A stretch of DNA of 64,000 nt from CAVQRC01 sp963715045 (GCA_963715045.1 CAVQRC010000003.1:186001-250000), one strand, 5' to 3'; shown: positions 28,435-38,983, counted from the stretch's first letter. Numbers and translations are program-made. The notes: generated by a model from the sequence alone, not told the origin.

Positions 28435-29049
28435 CTACGCCCCGACCGCTTCACGGCGGAGCGGCCGCTCGTAAGCCTGGGAGTCATGGGAATCTGGCAG
28501 GAGGACCTGGTCGAGACCAAGGCGATCGGGGTGGGCGGCCGTTGCCGTGTGGCGGGCTCGGATCTTGAAGTGGGGTCGCGGGATGTGGGGGGAGTGCTCC
28601 CTGCGGGGCTGGTCAGGCAGGTCACTGTCGATTTCGGTATGGCGGGTGTCAAACCGCCACATCCGGCACTCAACCTGATGGATTTCCGCCGCTCGGGCAA
28701 GGCGTCGCCACAGGTCCTGATCGCGGATTGGTTCCAGACGACCGAATCGTTCCCACCGCCAGCGGCTTTCTTCCCACTGCGGCAAGTGCTGTCGCAGCCC
28801 CTGGCCAACGTAGCGGCTGGGTGTGACGAGGGTCACGCGGGAGGGCTGCTCGAGTGCTTCCAGACCTCGGACCACGGCCAGCAGCTCCAGCCGTTCCTGG
28901 TCCAGGTCGGGCTCGTTGGCAGTGACGCTCAGCGGGTGACCGCCGTCGTCGATCGACTGCAATTGAAACCGCCATCGCCCGGGGGCGTTTTCTTGCGTGG
29001 GGGCGTAGGCTTCGGCAAACAGCAGGAAGTGGGGAGATCGCTCGGGCAT
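28435..29049 (-). CDS. RNase H-fold protein, catalytic residues degenerate
   Basis: A 204-residue protein whose residues 1-130 follow the RNase HI pattern: ERLELLAVVRGLEALEQ matches the helix bearing the conserved Glu, SRYVGQGLRQHLPQWEESRW matches the ribonuclease HI handle region, and PIRDQDLWRRLARA matches the next helix. The first Asp position reads AEAY, the TDSxYV Asp is replaced (TPSRYV), and the C-terminal His/Asp motif is absent. It is therefore unlikely to cleave RNA-DNA hybrids. The last 60 residues are basic and His/Pro-rich. A nucleic-acid-binding role is possible. Confidence 0.7.
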   Translation of the reverse strand: MPERSPHFLLFAEAYAPTQENAPGRWRFQLQSIDDGGHPLSVTANEPDLDQERLELLAVVRGLEALEQPSRVTLVTPSRYVGQGLRQHLPQWEESRWRWERFGRLEPIRDQDLWRRLARAAEIHQVECRMWRFDTRHTEIDSDLPDQPRREHSPHIPRPHFKIRARHTATAAHPDRLGLDQVLLPDSHDSQAYERPLRREAVGA

Positions 29050-29401
29050 GCGGTGGGCGGGGAGAGGGGACGCGGTGGGAGAGAACCGATTCGCCAGACG
29101 CCGAATCTCAACTAGATTCTCTCATCGGCACAAATTACCGAGTCGCTTTAGATTAACAATTCGCTTCGGGCCCGATCAGGAAGGCGGGGCCGGCAGAAAT
29201 TGGTACCGCCGTGTCCCCCGCCAAAGCCCTCGTCGAGCCGAATCAGGAGCCGAATCAGGGTGTCTGCTTTCCCGGCGACCGTCGTGGCGTGGCGATTCCG
29301 CAGAGTCCTACCGGCAAAGCCGCAAGCTCCGGTGAAAGTGCGGATGCAAAAACCGAGATCAGACGGCTGGGCGTCCTGCGAGCGATCGAGTTGCCGTGCG
29401 C
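29050..29401. other. Intergenic, no feature seen
   Basis: About 350 bases between the RNase H-like gene and the PEP-CTERM gene. A short direct repeat GAGCCGAATCAG occurs twice near 29235-29260. Nothing else is supported. Confidence 0.4.
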
Positions 29402-30704
29402 TCAGTCGAGCCTGCAACGCCTCCAGTGCAACCCCAGGACCGCGATACAAAGCAGCCCAGCGAATGACGCGGGCTCCGGAATCGCTGCCCCCGCCGAGCC
29501 GCCGACGCCGGAGCCGAACTCGGACTGCCATCCAAGGAAATCATTTCCATCGACCGCCCCATCGCCGTTGTAATCGCCGTCGGATTGCTGGGCTCCGGAT
29601 TGCAGGCCAAATCCGCTCTGCCAGATAAGAAAGTCGTCGCCGTCCACCCTGCCATCTTTGTTGAAGTCGGCTTGCAAAAGGCCTACGTAGACAACACTGC
29701 CTGTCAACCGGGCACCGCCGGCAATGCCGTACACAAACTCAAGGTCACCGTCGGCACCACCGAATACCGACGGATCGTAAGCCTGCCCGAGAGAGAACGC
29801 GTCGCCGGCGGAAAGCGTGGACCCGCCTTCCCTCAGGAAATACTCGGTGAGACGGCTGTCATTCACGTTCGGCGAGGCATCCCATCCTTCGCCGGCCGAG
29901 TCGCCGGCCGTGCCGCTCCCATCACTGTCAACAGCGGACACGTCCTGCTCGTCCAGACTGTTCCAGAGTATTGGGTCGAGCGCGGCAGCCGGGCTGGAGA
30001 TCTGGTAGTAGTCAATGTCGGCTGCCAACACGGCGTCTCCCTTGATGGCCACGTCGCCCGTGGTCCTGTCGACTTCAAGGCTCAATGGCACCAGCGTGGT
30101 GGGACCGATTTCCAGGTTGTTGAAAATGACATCGCTGCCATCGCCACCCATGTCGTTGAATACGCGGATGCCGTCGATCGCACCGCTGTACGTACCTTTC
30201 CAGGAGCTGAGGCCATAAGCGGCCGTGTAACTGTTGTCGCTGTCGAGCCAGATTTCCAGCGGAGCGGGTGTTCGATAGGCGAACGGTTCGCCGGTGGATT
30301 GGTCGCTGCCGCCATCGTCGTCGTAGCGGTACACTCCGTCGATGTCGTTACCCACGAACTTGAATGTCACGACCGGCGAATCGCTGCTTGTCAGGCTGAC
30401 GCCAACAGGAGCTCCCGCAGCAACCGCGCTGTTGGCCCAGTCGAGCCGAACGGCTTGTCCCACGTCGAGTGGTCCACCGACAAACGCATGATCCGCCTGT
30501 ACCGAGCCAGCCGGGTCACCGAAGGAAAACAACGCCCAGGAATCGTCGAATCCGAAGAACGAACCGGCGTTGCCAGGAGTTGATACGGTCCAGGCGTCGT
30601 CCGCCCCGCCGTTGGCATCGGGTGCCAGACTGGGATCATCGGAAGCAACGTACAGCCACCGGGTCGGCAGCCATGACGGCGTTACCGCTGATCACGGCAA
30701 CCAT
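29402..30704 (-). CDS. PEP-CTERM surface protein with dockerin-like repeats (frame break near the N-terminus)
   Basis: The C-terminus shows the sorting signal IPEPASFAGLLCIAVLGLHWRR, preceded by two dockerin-like calcium loops (DFNKDGRVDGDDFLIW and DYNGDGAVDGNDFLGW). The body is a beta-rich extracellular domain. The N-terminal frame runs up to RWLYVASDDPSLAP near 30660; the likely signal peptide (ALSVVMVAVISGNAVMAADP) is in the adjacent frame upstream, so one base is probably wrong near 30660. That signal-peptide frame has no stop separating it from the PEP-CTERM tail of the gene before it. The protein is probably exported and processed by an exosortase. Confidence 0.7.
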
Positions 30705-30732
30705 GACTACCGATAACGCAGCGGCGGCCCAC

Positions 30733-32193
30733 CTCGATTCGTGTTTGCGACGGCGGATCGCGAGTCCGGTGAGTCCGATCAGCAACAGCCCTGCCGTGGC
30801 CGGCTCCGGAACGCCGGTCAGGATCGCAAACGCCTCAGCGCCATGGATCGCAATGAAGTCACTCTTGAAACAAGCGGAAATCTCGGAAATCGTTGTCGAA
30901 GTCGCCGTCAAGATCCCCGCCCAGGTACGCCTGGACGCTGGTCAGGCCGGTGAACACGGTATCGCTGTTGGCGAGAAAGAGGGCCCAGTCTGCGGCGTCC
31001 ACCGTACCGTCGGCATTCAGATCGCTGCGACCGAAGGGAACGCCGCCGTTACCCTCGAAGACGACGTCCGCCACGCCCGTCGAACCGTCGTTCAATGCGT
31101 ACATGACCTGCAGATCTTCGGTCGGCGACTGGAGCCAGGCATTTCCGAGACTCCAGGTGCCAGTCGTGGCGACCAGTTCACCGCCGCTGCCCGTCGTGCC
31201 TTCAGCCAGCTCGTTCGCCGTGTCCGAGGTTTCAGTCCAGGTGCCTGCTGGGTCGAAGCCACCGCCGCTGTCGGCGTCGCCGTTCTCGGCGATCGACTGC
31301 CAACCTTCGTCGTCGAGTCCTCCAGCAGCCGAGGTGATGGCATATTCCACCAGGTTGAAGTTGTCGGGCGATTGATTCTCGATGCGAATCTCCCCCGAGT
31401 CGCGATCGATCACAAATGCGGGAACCGGCGAAGTAAGGGCCGGGGTGACATCGGCAAATGTGTCTCCGATGCGGATCTCATCAAAGCTGATCTGCGTGCC
31501 TCCGCCCGAATTGAAGGCCAGGCCGTTTTGGGTTCCCAGGTCAAAGAGGAGGAGGGCGTCCGGGCCGGCTGGCTCGGGGTCGCCTGGCGTCGGGTTGACG
31601 TACAGTGAAAACGTATCGGCGAAGTCCGTGAAGTCGATCCGGACTACCAGCAGCACCGTCTCGTCGAAGGCGGGCGTCACTGGGCCTTGGTCGCTTTGAA
31701 AGAGCTCCGTATTCTCCAACCCGTAGTTCGTCATCCCCCCACCTTTGCCGATGAACAGATCGCCTTCACCACCGTTGCTGAAGAGTTGTACCCCGTAGTA
31801 GTCTTCTGCTTCCGGATCGTTGTCGGCGTCGGGACGGATCACGAAGCTGTAATAGGTCGTCGTGCCGTCTTCGCCGTATCCTGGCAGGGCCGGATACCGC
31901 CCTGAAAACTGCGTCGAGTTGGTCTGGACATGGTTGCCGGACCTCAGCAGCGTGCCGGTCGGGTCGGTCAGATTGCCGGCCACGATGTCCAGGCCCGCGG
32001 CACCGCCGAGGAACTGTCCCCAGCTCACGCCGTCCCAGCCAGTGCCGCCGTCTTTGCCGTCCAGCGTCTCGCCGGCGGGGTAGTTGAACCCCTCGTAGGT
32101 CAGCAAGGTGGCCTCAACCGTCGTCGTGTGGACCGCCAGGCTGCTCACCGATCATGCCGGTCATCAGGGCCGTCATCCAGGACACAACCTCAT
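30733..32193 (-). CDS. PEP-CTERM protein, paralogue 1 (two frame breaks)
   Basis: The main frame (30859-32148) encodes a concanavalin/LamG-like beta-sandwich (LTYEGFNYPAGETLDGKDGG) and a dockerin-like loop (LNADGTVDAADWALFLAN). The signal peptide MTALMTGMI...VSSLAVH lies in another frame: one surplus G in the GG near 32148 separates them, and TAGGAGGG precedes the ATG at 32193. At the other end, a surplus T in TTT (30868-30870 on plus) cuts off the continuation FKSDFIAIHGAEAFAIL and the sorting motif GVPEPATAGLLLIGLTGLAI. After RRRKHESR no stop codon occurs, and the frame runs into the next gene's signal peptide. The end at 30733 is approximate. Confidence 0.65.
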
Positions 32194-32316
32194 GAGATCA
32201 TCCCTCCTAAACGTAATTTCAAAGCCCCAGACAATGTGACTGCCGTCGCGCATCTCGATCGTTCTTCGCGTTCGGTGCTACGCGGATTGACCTACGAAGA
32301 CCACGCTTTGCATCGG

Positions 32317-33149
32317 CTACCGGACCCGCCTGGGTCGCGACCCGGCGGCCAAGAGCCCTGCCAGTCCCAGTAGGAACAGACTCGTCGGCTCGGGGACGAG
32401 GGGGGTCACATCGGCAAAAGTCGTCTCCGATGCGGATCTCGTCGAAGCTGACTTGCGCACCGTTGCCCGTGTTCCAGGCCAAGCCGTTCTGACTACCGAG
32501 GTCGAATGTCAACGTCGCGTCCGCGGCGGCCGGCTGGGGATCGCCCGGTGTCGGATTGACGTACAGGGAGAACGTGTCATCCCCCGACGTGAAGTCGATG
32601 CCGACGACGAGGAGCACCGTCTCGCCAAAGGCTGGGGTGAGCGCACTCTGGTCGTCGGTGCCGTTCCCCTCCAACCCATAGTTCGTCATCGCTCCGCCCT
32701 TGCCGATGAATAGATCTCCTTGGCCGCCATTGCTGAACAGTTGCAGGCCGTAATAGTCGTCGGCTCCCATGTCGAAGTCGGCGTCGGGTCGTAGCAGGAA
32801 GCTGTAGAACGTCGTTGAACCGTCCGCTCCGTACCCTGGGAGGCGTCGGATATCGGCCTGAGAACTGCGTCGAATTGGTCCGGATGTAGTTGCCGGACGT
32901 CGCCAACGTGCCCGTGGAGTCGGTTAAACCACCGGCAACAATGTCCAAGCCTGCGGCACCACCGAGGAACTCTCCCCAGCTCACACCGTCCCAGCCAGTG
33001 CCACCATCCTTGCCGTCGAGCGTCTCTCCGGCCGGGTAGTCGAAACCGTCATAGGTCAACAGGGTCGCCTCGACCCGACTGGCGGAGCCCCAGATGCCGG
33101 CAGCCAACGCTGCAGTCGCAACGACCGCCATCCGCGATGTCGTCTTCAT
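32317..33149 (-). CDS. PEP-CTERM protein, paralogue 2 (two frame breaks)
   Basis: A tandem paralogue of the neighbouring gene. It starts at the ATG at 33149 with a clean signal peptide (MAVVATAALAAGIWGSA), and the first domain matches paralogue 1 closely (LTYDGFDYPAGETLDGKDGG). An extra base near 32843 shifts YPTLPGYGADG out of frame; a surplus base in the AAAA at 32416-32419 (plus strand) hides the tail TPLVPEPTSLFLLGLAG. With both restored the gene ends at the TAG at 32317 after SRPRRVR. It lacks the dockerin-like and second beta domain of paralogue 1. Both paralogues share the leader bases GATCTC before ATG. Confidence 0.7.
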
Positions 33150-33619
33150 GAGATCTTTCCTCAGGTTCGTGAGTCCAATGGTGCAGCAATGTAGTGTGAA
33201 TCTAAATCACAGAAGCTTGCCGAGCGAATCGAATTCTCCAGGTGGAATGGCCTGCAAGGGCGGGCCTTCGCGTTGCGGCATTCGTCCAACCGTCGATCAG
33301 CTTTCAGGTAGATTAGAGAATTGATCGTGATGCCTTGACGGAAAATAGCTTCAATGAATTGGGCTCGCTTGCATACACCTCAAATACCGCACTCGGACAG
33401 AATGTGAACCGGAAAAGCTCCCGAACTTCGGACTCTTTTCTAACTAACTGACGGCATTCGACTTACGATCTAACGCGACTGCCGACCAAGCTCTTGGAGC
33501 GTTGCCTGCAATCCGGCCCGAGGCGGTTTCCACCATTTCACGGTCAAAAGGGATCAGATTCATCGCGATTGCGGTATTTGATAGCCAAGGCATCCTGCTT
33601 TCCAAATGCTGGACTGCAC
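33150..33619. other. Divergent intergenic region
   Basis: About 470 bases between the PEP-CTERM genes (minus) and the ECF sigma gene (plus). It is more AT-rich than its surroundings and probably holds promoters in both directions. No clear consensus boxes or coding frame were seen. Confidence 0.45.
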
Positions 33620-34196
33620 ATGGAAAAGAAACCCGCCAATTCAGACGATCAGGTTGACCCCACCCGCGTGGGGGAGTTTGTCGAGTTGTACACAGTCCAT
33701 TACCCGCGACTGCAGTTCTACCTGATGGCTCTCCTCCCCTCGGCTAGCGATGCCGCTGACGTGCTCCAGGAAACAAGTCTCGTCCTCTGGAAGAAGTTTG
33801 ATTCGTTCCAAAAGGGAACCAACTTCTACGCTTGGGCCTGCAAGATCGCCCGACTGCAGGCGACTGAAATTCCGCGACCGACAGGCCCGGTTCGCCAGAG
33901 TGTTCGATCTGCACGTGCTGGAGAAACTGGCGGCAGACGCCGCCGTCGTGGAATCCGAACCACTCGAGAAACTCGCCGCGCTGAATGAGTGCATGGGCCA
34001 TCTCCGGCAGTCGGATCTCCTGCTGATCCGGAAGCGGTACCAGCCGCAGGTTACCGTCAAGCAGATGGCCGAGGAGGTTGGCCGATCGGCCAACTCGCTT
34101 TCGAAGTCGCTGGGCCGCATCCGCCGCGCGCTGCTCGATTGCGTCGAGCGACGTCTGGTCCGCAAGGTACGTGAGTCGCAGGGAAAGCCAGCATGA
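33620..34196 (+). CDS. ECF RNA polymerase sigma factor (one frameshift)
   Basis: From the ATG at 33620 (MEKKPANSDDQV) the sigma-2 domain reads YPRLQFYLMALLPSASDAAD, then VLQETSLVLWKKFDSF and FYAWACKIARLQA. The frame shifts at about 33863, where removing one A gives ALKFRDRQARFARVFD and continues in frame to the sigma-4 helix-turn-helix (MAEEVGRSANSLSKSLGRIR). It overlaps the FecR-domain gene by ATGA. It is probably a planctomycete ECF factor controlled by the downstream membrane anti-sigma protein and regulating surface proteins. Confidence 0.82.
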
Positions 34197-36649
34197 CCTC
34201 AGCCGACCCAGACCCGGTACCCTTCCCGCTGCCTGCCGAAACCGTCGCAGAACTCAGCCAGTTGATCAGCGCGGTATGCGATCAGACGCACACCATTGAA
34301 CAATTGCGGCGTCTGAACGAGATCCTGGACCGTGATCCGCTGGCGCGTGGCTACTATTTGCGGTTCATCGCGTTGCACCATTCCCTCACGTCTACCGCCG
34401 GTAACCAGATGCGTCGCGAAGCGGAGGATCTGGCTCGACGGGTGGCGACCTTGATGCCTGCGAAAATCAATCAATCGTGCACGCCGGATTGCTGCGAAAC
34501 GCGACGGATCTACCTGCCTGGCGTCTCTCTCAATCCCGACCGCCGTCGACGCGGTCTTTCGCCGCGGACAATGGCCGCGATCGCGGCGGCATTACTGGTA
34601 ACCACTTTGGGGTACTGGCTCGGATGGCCGCCTGACGGCGATCTGCAAGTCACGCGGCAAGATCCGCTGGCGGATGCCAACGCTCGGGAGTCGTCTCAGG
34701 AGCGAACCGTGGCTGCTGAGCGCGGCGTGGCCACGGTGAGTTACGTTTCCTCCGCGGTTGAATGGCACGAGCCCAATGACTCCTTTGCATTGCGATCCGA
34801 TATCGCCGATGGCCAACTCCTCACCCTCGCCGACGGTGAGATAGAGCTGACGTATCAATCGGCGGTTCGACTTCGCTTAATTGGACCCGTAGACTTTGTT
34901 GTTCGCCAAGGCGGCGGGCACCTTGCCCGTGGTGGAATAGTGGCATCCGTGCCAGTCTCGGGCCACGGCTTTACGATTCACACGCCTGACGGCAAGGTTG
35001 TCGATCTGGGAACGGAATTTGGTGTGGTCGTCGATGATTTCGGGACCTCGGAGGTGAGCGTATTCTCCGGCCGAGTCGAAGCCTACCCGCCGCCCACGGC
35101 AACTGCCGGTCGCGAGAAGTTCGAACTGAATCAGGGACACGCTCTGCAGTGGAACGCCGAGTCGTTGCTGGCATTGTCCGCCAATCGTCGAAGGTTCGCG
35201 GCCAATCCGGTGCTCGCAGGTCAGCCGGGTGAGCGGACGTCGCCGATCGGGCGGTCGCTGGACGTCGATTTTGTGGCCGAACCACCCGCAGCGTCTCACT
35301 GGCGAACCCTCGGCGATGTGACGTCCACGCCGGCCGGCAAGTTGCTTCGCGGTGAGACCGGAGTCTCGCAGCAGCCCTATCTCATTAGCAATCGTTCCTT
35401 TGATCCCGCAAACGGACCGGTAAACATTGTTTGTGATTTCGTTTTCCCAAACTCAGCAGCCATCGCAAATGCCTCAATCGCCGTGCTCACGCGTAGTGCC
35501 GACAAACGGGGCAAGGCTCGACCGCCGTGGGAAGAGACTCTGGCAACCTGCGTCCGCTGTTGCTACAGGGCGGCGGAGCAATCGGGCGAGGGAATTCTCG
35601 AAGCCGCTACCAAACATGAGAGTGTTCGCGAATTGACCAATATTTCCTGGCGGGGATTTCAACGGCCACAGTCGGGCGTGGAATACCGACTCTACGTGAG
35701 GGACGACGGTGTCAACGTCTCGTTCACCGTGTTACGGGTCGACGACCCGACCGTAAGAAAAACCGTGAAATGTCGGTCGCTCTTCGGCGGATACCAGAAC
35801 TTCGTCGCCGTTGAAGGTGGGCGCGATGGGGTCGTCGTCATCAGGAAAATTCGCGTATTCCAGGAAGAAACGAACCGAGATCCGGCGAGTCTGTGGCCGT
35901 CGGTCGAGGGGGGCGAGGTTGATCGGTCTGGCGATCCAAATACGCAGATGTCTTTTGCCCAATTATTGCCCGACGAAGCCGATCTCGTACTCAGCGACGA
36001 CTTTGAAGACCGTCACTTGAATCAAGAGGTTTGGCGGCACTTGGGCGTGGTAGAGCAATCGGAGGGAAGGCTGAGACTGGGAGGTTTTGACGACGGAGTC
36101 CACATCGACACCTGGCATCCGCGCCCTTATTTGCTGACCCGTCAAGAGTTCGCACCGCTTGATGAGAGCCTCACCGTCGTGGGCAAGTTAGAGTTCGCGG
36201 ACAACTTCCTGACCGGTTACGGCGGTGCGTTCGGTGTCATGACGCGGGCATCCGCTTCGCTTGGTCGGGGGCCAGGGTGGGAGAATTCGATTCTCACCGA
36301 AGGAGTGCGGGCGAGCTTCTGGCCTTTGGGGTTAGGCAGCGAACATGCCTTGGAGATTTATGAGCGGCCGTCTGCGCAGATCATCTCGCTGCTCGCTGCG
36401 GAAGGATTTCAGATCAATCCGCGGGCAAGATCTTACCTTTTCCGCGTGGTGGATGACGGGCGGTCGATCACCTTGACGGTTGTTGACGCACTCGATCCTA
36501 CGCGGACGCACACGATCGCTCATGAGACGACTGCCGCGGCTCCACGATCTGGATTGGTCGGATTCGAGAGCTGTTGGGGTTCACCGATCCTGCTCGACGA
36601 CGTCCATATCTACTGCAGCCCGAGGCCGAGGGGGCCTTCGCAGCCTTAG
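34193..36649 (+). CDS. FecR-domain membrane protein, putative anti-sigma factor
   Basis: An 818-residue protein. The first 110 residues are a cytoplasmic helical region with short Cys motifs (CTPDCCETRR). One transmembrane segment (MAAIAAALLVTTLGYWLGW) follows, then a FecR core (HTPDGKVVDLGTEFGVVVDD and SVFSGRVEAYP) and a long extracytoplasmic C-terminal region of beta-sandwich character. The translational overlap with the ECF sigma gene argues that it senses an external signal and releases the sigma factor. The targets are unknown; the facing PEP-CTERM genes are candidates. Confidence 0.85.
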   Translation: MTSADPDPVPFPLPAETVAELSQLISAVCDQTHTIEQLRRLNEILDRDPLARGYYLRFIALHHSLTSTAGNQMRREAEDLARRVATLMPAKINQSCTPDCCETRRIYLPGVSLNPDRRRRGLSPRTMAAIAAALLVTTLGYWLGWPPDGDLQVTRQDPLADANARESSQERTVAAERGVATVSYVSSAVEWHEPNDSFALRSDIADGQLLTLADGEIELTYQSAVRLRLIGPVDFVVRQGGGHLARGGIVASVPVSGHGFTIHTPDGKVVDLGTEFGVVVDDFGTSEVSVFSGRVEAYPPPTATAGREKFELNQGHALQWNAESLLALSANRRRFAANPVLAGQPGERTSPIGRSLDVDFVAEPPAASHWRTLGDVTSTPAGKLLRGETGVSQQPYLISNRSFDPANGPVNIVCDFVFPNSAAIANASIAVLTRSADKRGKARPPWEETLATCVRCCYRAAEQSGEGILEAATKHESVRELTNISWRGFQRPQSGVEYRLYVRDDGVNVSFTVLRVDDPTVRKTVKCRSLFGGYQNFVAVEGGRDGVVVIRKIRVFQEETNRDPASLWPSVEGGEVDRSGDPNTQMSFAQLLPDEADLVLSDDFEDRHLNQEVWRHLGVVEQSEGRLRLGGFDDGVHIDTWHPRPYLLTRQEFAPLDESLTVVGKLEFADNFLTGYGGAFGVMTRASASLGRGPGWENSILTEGVRASFWPLGLGSEHALEIYERPSAQIISLLAAEGFQINPRARSYLFRVVDDGRSITLTVVDALDPTRTHTIAHETTAAAPRSGLVGFESCWGSPILLDDVHIYCSPRPRGPSQP

Positions 36650-36722
36650 CTGGGACGAGGTCTCGCGAGGCTTGGTTCTCTGCTGTTGACCGCGATCGGC
36701 CTCGGTCGGCGATGGGGCCCTG

Positions 36723-38070
36723 TCAGCCGTCTGCCCGGTCGATCGCCGCGGAGACAAGTTCCGACAATCGGGGGATGGCGGCGAGATCGGCCCTCAACCG
36801 GGGATGCACGAACAGCCGCACCCGTTTGACGAAGTCGTCGAATTGCTCCCTGGCGAGCGTTTTGACGACCGGAGAGACGTCTTCCAGTTTCAGGAAGCGA
36901 CGTTCCTTGGGGAAATAGACGTCCAACTTGAACTGCACTTCGAGGTCGACCGGGGGTGCGTCGAGGAGGATCTCGTGCGGTGCGACAACGCGGGAAATGG
37001 CCGTGCTGGCGACGGCCGCGAACTGCTCGGCCCACGCCGCGAGCCACGGATAGGGCCGCCGCGCGAGTCGTTCGTACACGTCGGGCTGCTGAAACAGGCT
37101 GTACTCGGCGAGTCGCTTGTAAAGCTGCCGGGTTGGTCCGAAGAGTCCTTCGAGCAGATCTCCGGCGGCGGTGTCCCGCGCTGCCTCGCGAAACTTCTCG
37201 ATCATCGCATCTTCGGTCATGCGAAAGAGCGCGTCGAGATCGAGCTGCGCATGCAACAGATAGAACGCACGTTGCAGCATCGACGTGGCTGCTCGGACGG
37301 TGTGATGCCAGTAGACCTCGCTGAACATGACGTAGCGGGCGAAGACCATCATCTCGGCTGCCGTTCGGCCCTTCTCGGTGATCGCGATGGCGTCGCCGCG
37401 TTGATTGAGGCACAGGCTGCCGATCAGCCGGGTGTGATCATAATTGCGACCGTAGGGAACACCCGCGTGAAGGCTGTCTCGGGCCAGGTAATCCATTTTG
37501 TCGACATCGATCGGTCCCGACAGCATGCTTCTGAGAAGTCGGTCGCGGCGATCGCGTGGTTTCCCGGAAAGGAGCGTGAGGACGTCGCGGGGTTGGATGC
37601 CCCAATCGTCGCGGAGGCAATCGGCGATTTCTCCTTCGAGGAGGAAGCTGTTGGCGAACAGCTCGTGTTCGGGCACACCCGGCAGACAGATGTCTTCGAT
37701 GGGATGGCAGAACGGCCAGTGGCCAAGATCGTGCAACAAGCGCTGCGACGATGAACCGCTCGCCGTCGGTGGGCGAGACGAGCTCGGCAAAGCGTTCGTC
37801 GGCCGCGAGCCGGCGGAGATAGAGCAGGGCGATTCGATAGACGCCCAGAGTATGCTCCTGCCGGGTATGTGTGGCGCCCGGATAGACGAGTGCCACGAGT
37901 CCCAGCTGGCGAATCTTGGCGAGCCGGCGGAACTCGCGGGCATCAATCAATTGCCGCACCCGCGGGGTCAGGGGAACGTCGAGCTCGGGCGGGATTCGAA
38001 TCAGGCCGGTGGTTGCATCGAGGGCGGCAATCTCGGGGATCTCGAGCAGGCTCTGGCTCTGGGGGCTCAT
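36723..38070 (-). CDS. HD-domain phosphohydrolase (one frameshift)
   Basis: Starts at the ATG at 38070 (MSPQSQSLLEIPEI) and resembles SAMHD1/dGTPase-like HD hydrolases. The metal-binding His is in GATHTRQEHTLGVYR and the HD pair in LLHDLGHWPFCHPIED. The frame breaks between them at the AA at 37738-37739 on plus (one surplus base; AALLHDLGHW is restored by its removal). The rest (DVDKMDYLARDSLHAGVPYG) is typical and intact to 36723. It probably hydrolyses a nucleoside triphosphate or nucleotide phosphate. Confidence 0.83.
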
Positions 38071-38080
38071 GGTCGACGCC

Positions 38081-38755
38081 TCAGACGGGCGGCTGTCCCA
38101 TCGTCATCCGCAACAGTACCGTGACCAGCAGGTAGAGCGCGTAATGAAAGAAACCGCTCGCCGGTTCGAGATCGAAGGAAACGTACGCGGCGAAAGTCCC
38201 GATGCCGAGAATCAACGGGCCGAGCAGAAACATCTGCCAGGTTTCGACGGGGGCGTCGGCTCCCCATAAGCGATCGAACAGGAACCAGTAGACGCCCCAC
38301 AGCAGGGCGTACACCAGCCCGCAGAGAATCGACCGGATCACGAGGCTCGACCCGGTGTACGCCGCCAGTTCGGGATCGCGGAGAAACGAGTATCCGGCCC
38401 AGGCCAGCGGCGGGCCGAGGAACATGGCTCCGAGCGTCATCACGGCCCAATTGGCCGTCTCGCTGCGAAACAGAAATGCCACCAGAAACGCCAGCAGCGT
38501 GGCGGCCAGTACGCCGGCGAGCATCAGCGGCTGGAATTTTGCATCCTTGCGGCGGATGGGCTTGAGAACGCTCCGTCCCTTGGCATCTCGGGCCCCGCCC
38601 TCGGAGTGTTCCGGAGCGTGAATGATCACTTCTTCGCCGGGCTCGGGAATCGTGATCTTTTCGCGGCACTTGGGACAGGCGCCTTGCTTGCCGGCGTGCT
38701 GCTCTGCGACGTTGAACCGCGTATGGCAGCCGGGACAGGTGACTTGAATTGGCAT
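38081..38755 (-). CDS. Zinc-ribbon multi-pass membrane protein
   Basis: A 224-residue protein opening MPIQVTCPGCHTRFNVAEQH and continuing with a second CxxC (ACPKCREKI), a zinc ribbon. After a charged linker come about five transmembrane segments. No catalytic motif is visible. It ends ten bases before the HD gene start on the same strand. A second zinc-ribbon gene with a very similar N-terminus diverges from it at 38984, suggesting a duplicated N-terminal module. Confidence 0.78.
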   Translation of the reverse strand: MPIQVTCPGCHTRFNVAEQHAGKQGACPKCREKITIPEPGEEVIIHAPEHSEGGARDAKGRSVLKPIRRKDAKFQPLMLAGVLAATLLAFLVAFLFRSETANWAVMTLGAMFLGPPLAWAGYSFLRDPELAAYTGSSLVIRSILCGLVYALLWGVYWFLFDRLWGADAPVETWQMFLLGPLILGIGTFAAYVSFDLEPASGFFHYALYLLVTVLLRMTMGQPPV

Positions 38756-38983
38756 CTTCGTGTAGAACCTGTGCTGAAGCGATGCCGCCGGAGGGCCCCG
38801 ACCGGAGACGACCGGGAAACGTTCAATCGCAGCGGCGACAACGCGTGAGCTCTAGTTTGGGGCCCGCCCCCTGGATTGGTCAACCATCCGGCGGCCGACG
38901 ATTCTCGTTGTGGCCGACGGCGATTCGACCTACGATTGAGGCAATCTCGCGGGACGGGCTGAGAACTTATCTGTGGGCATGCC

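Noticed and set aside
28929..29115. tRNA or small RNA candidates in GC-rich gaps
   Set aside because: No cloverleaf or GGTTCGAATCC-like T-arm was found in any intergenic region of the window.
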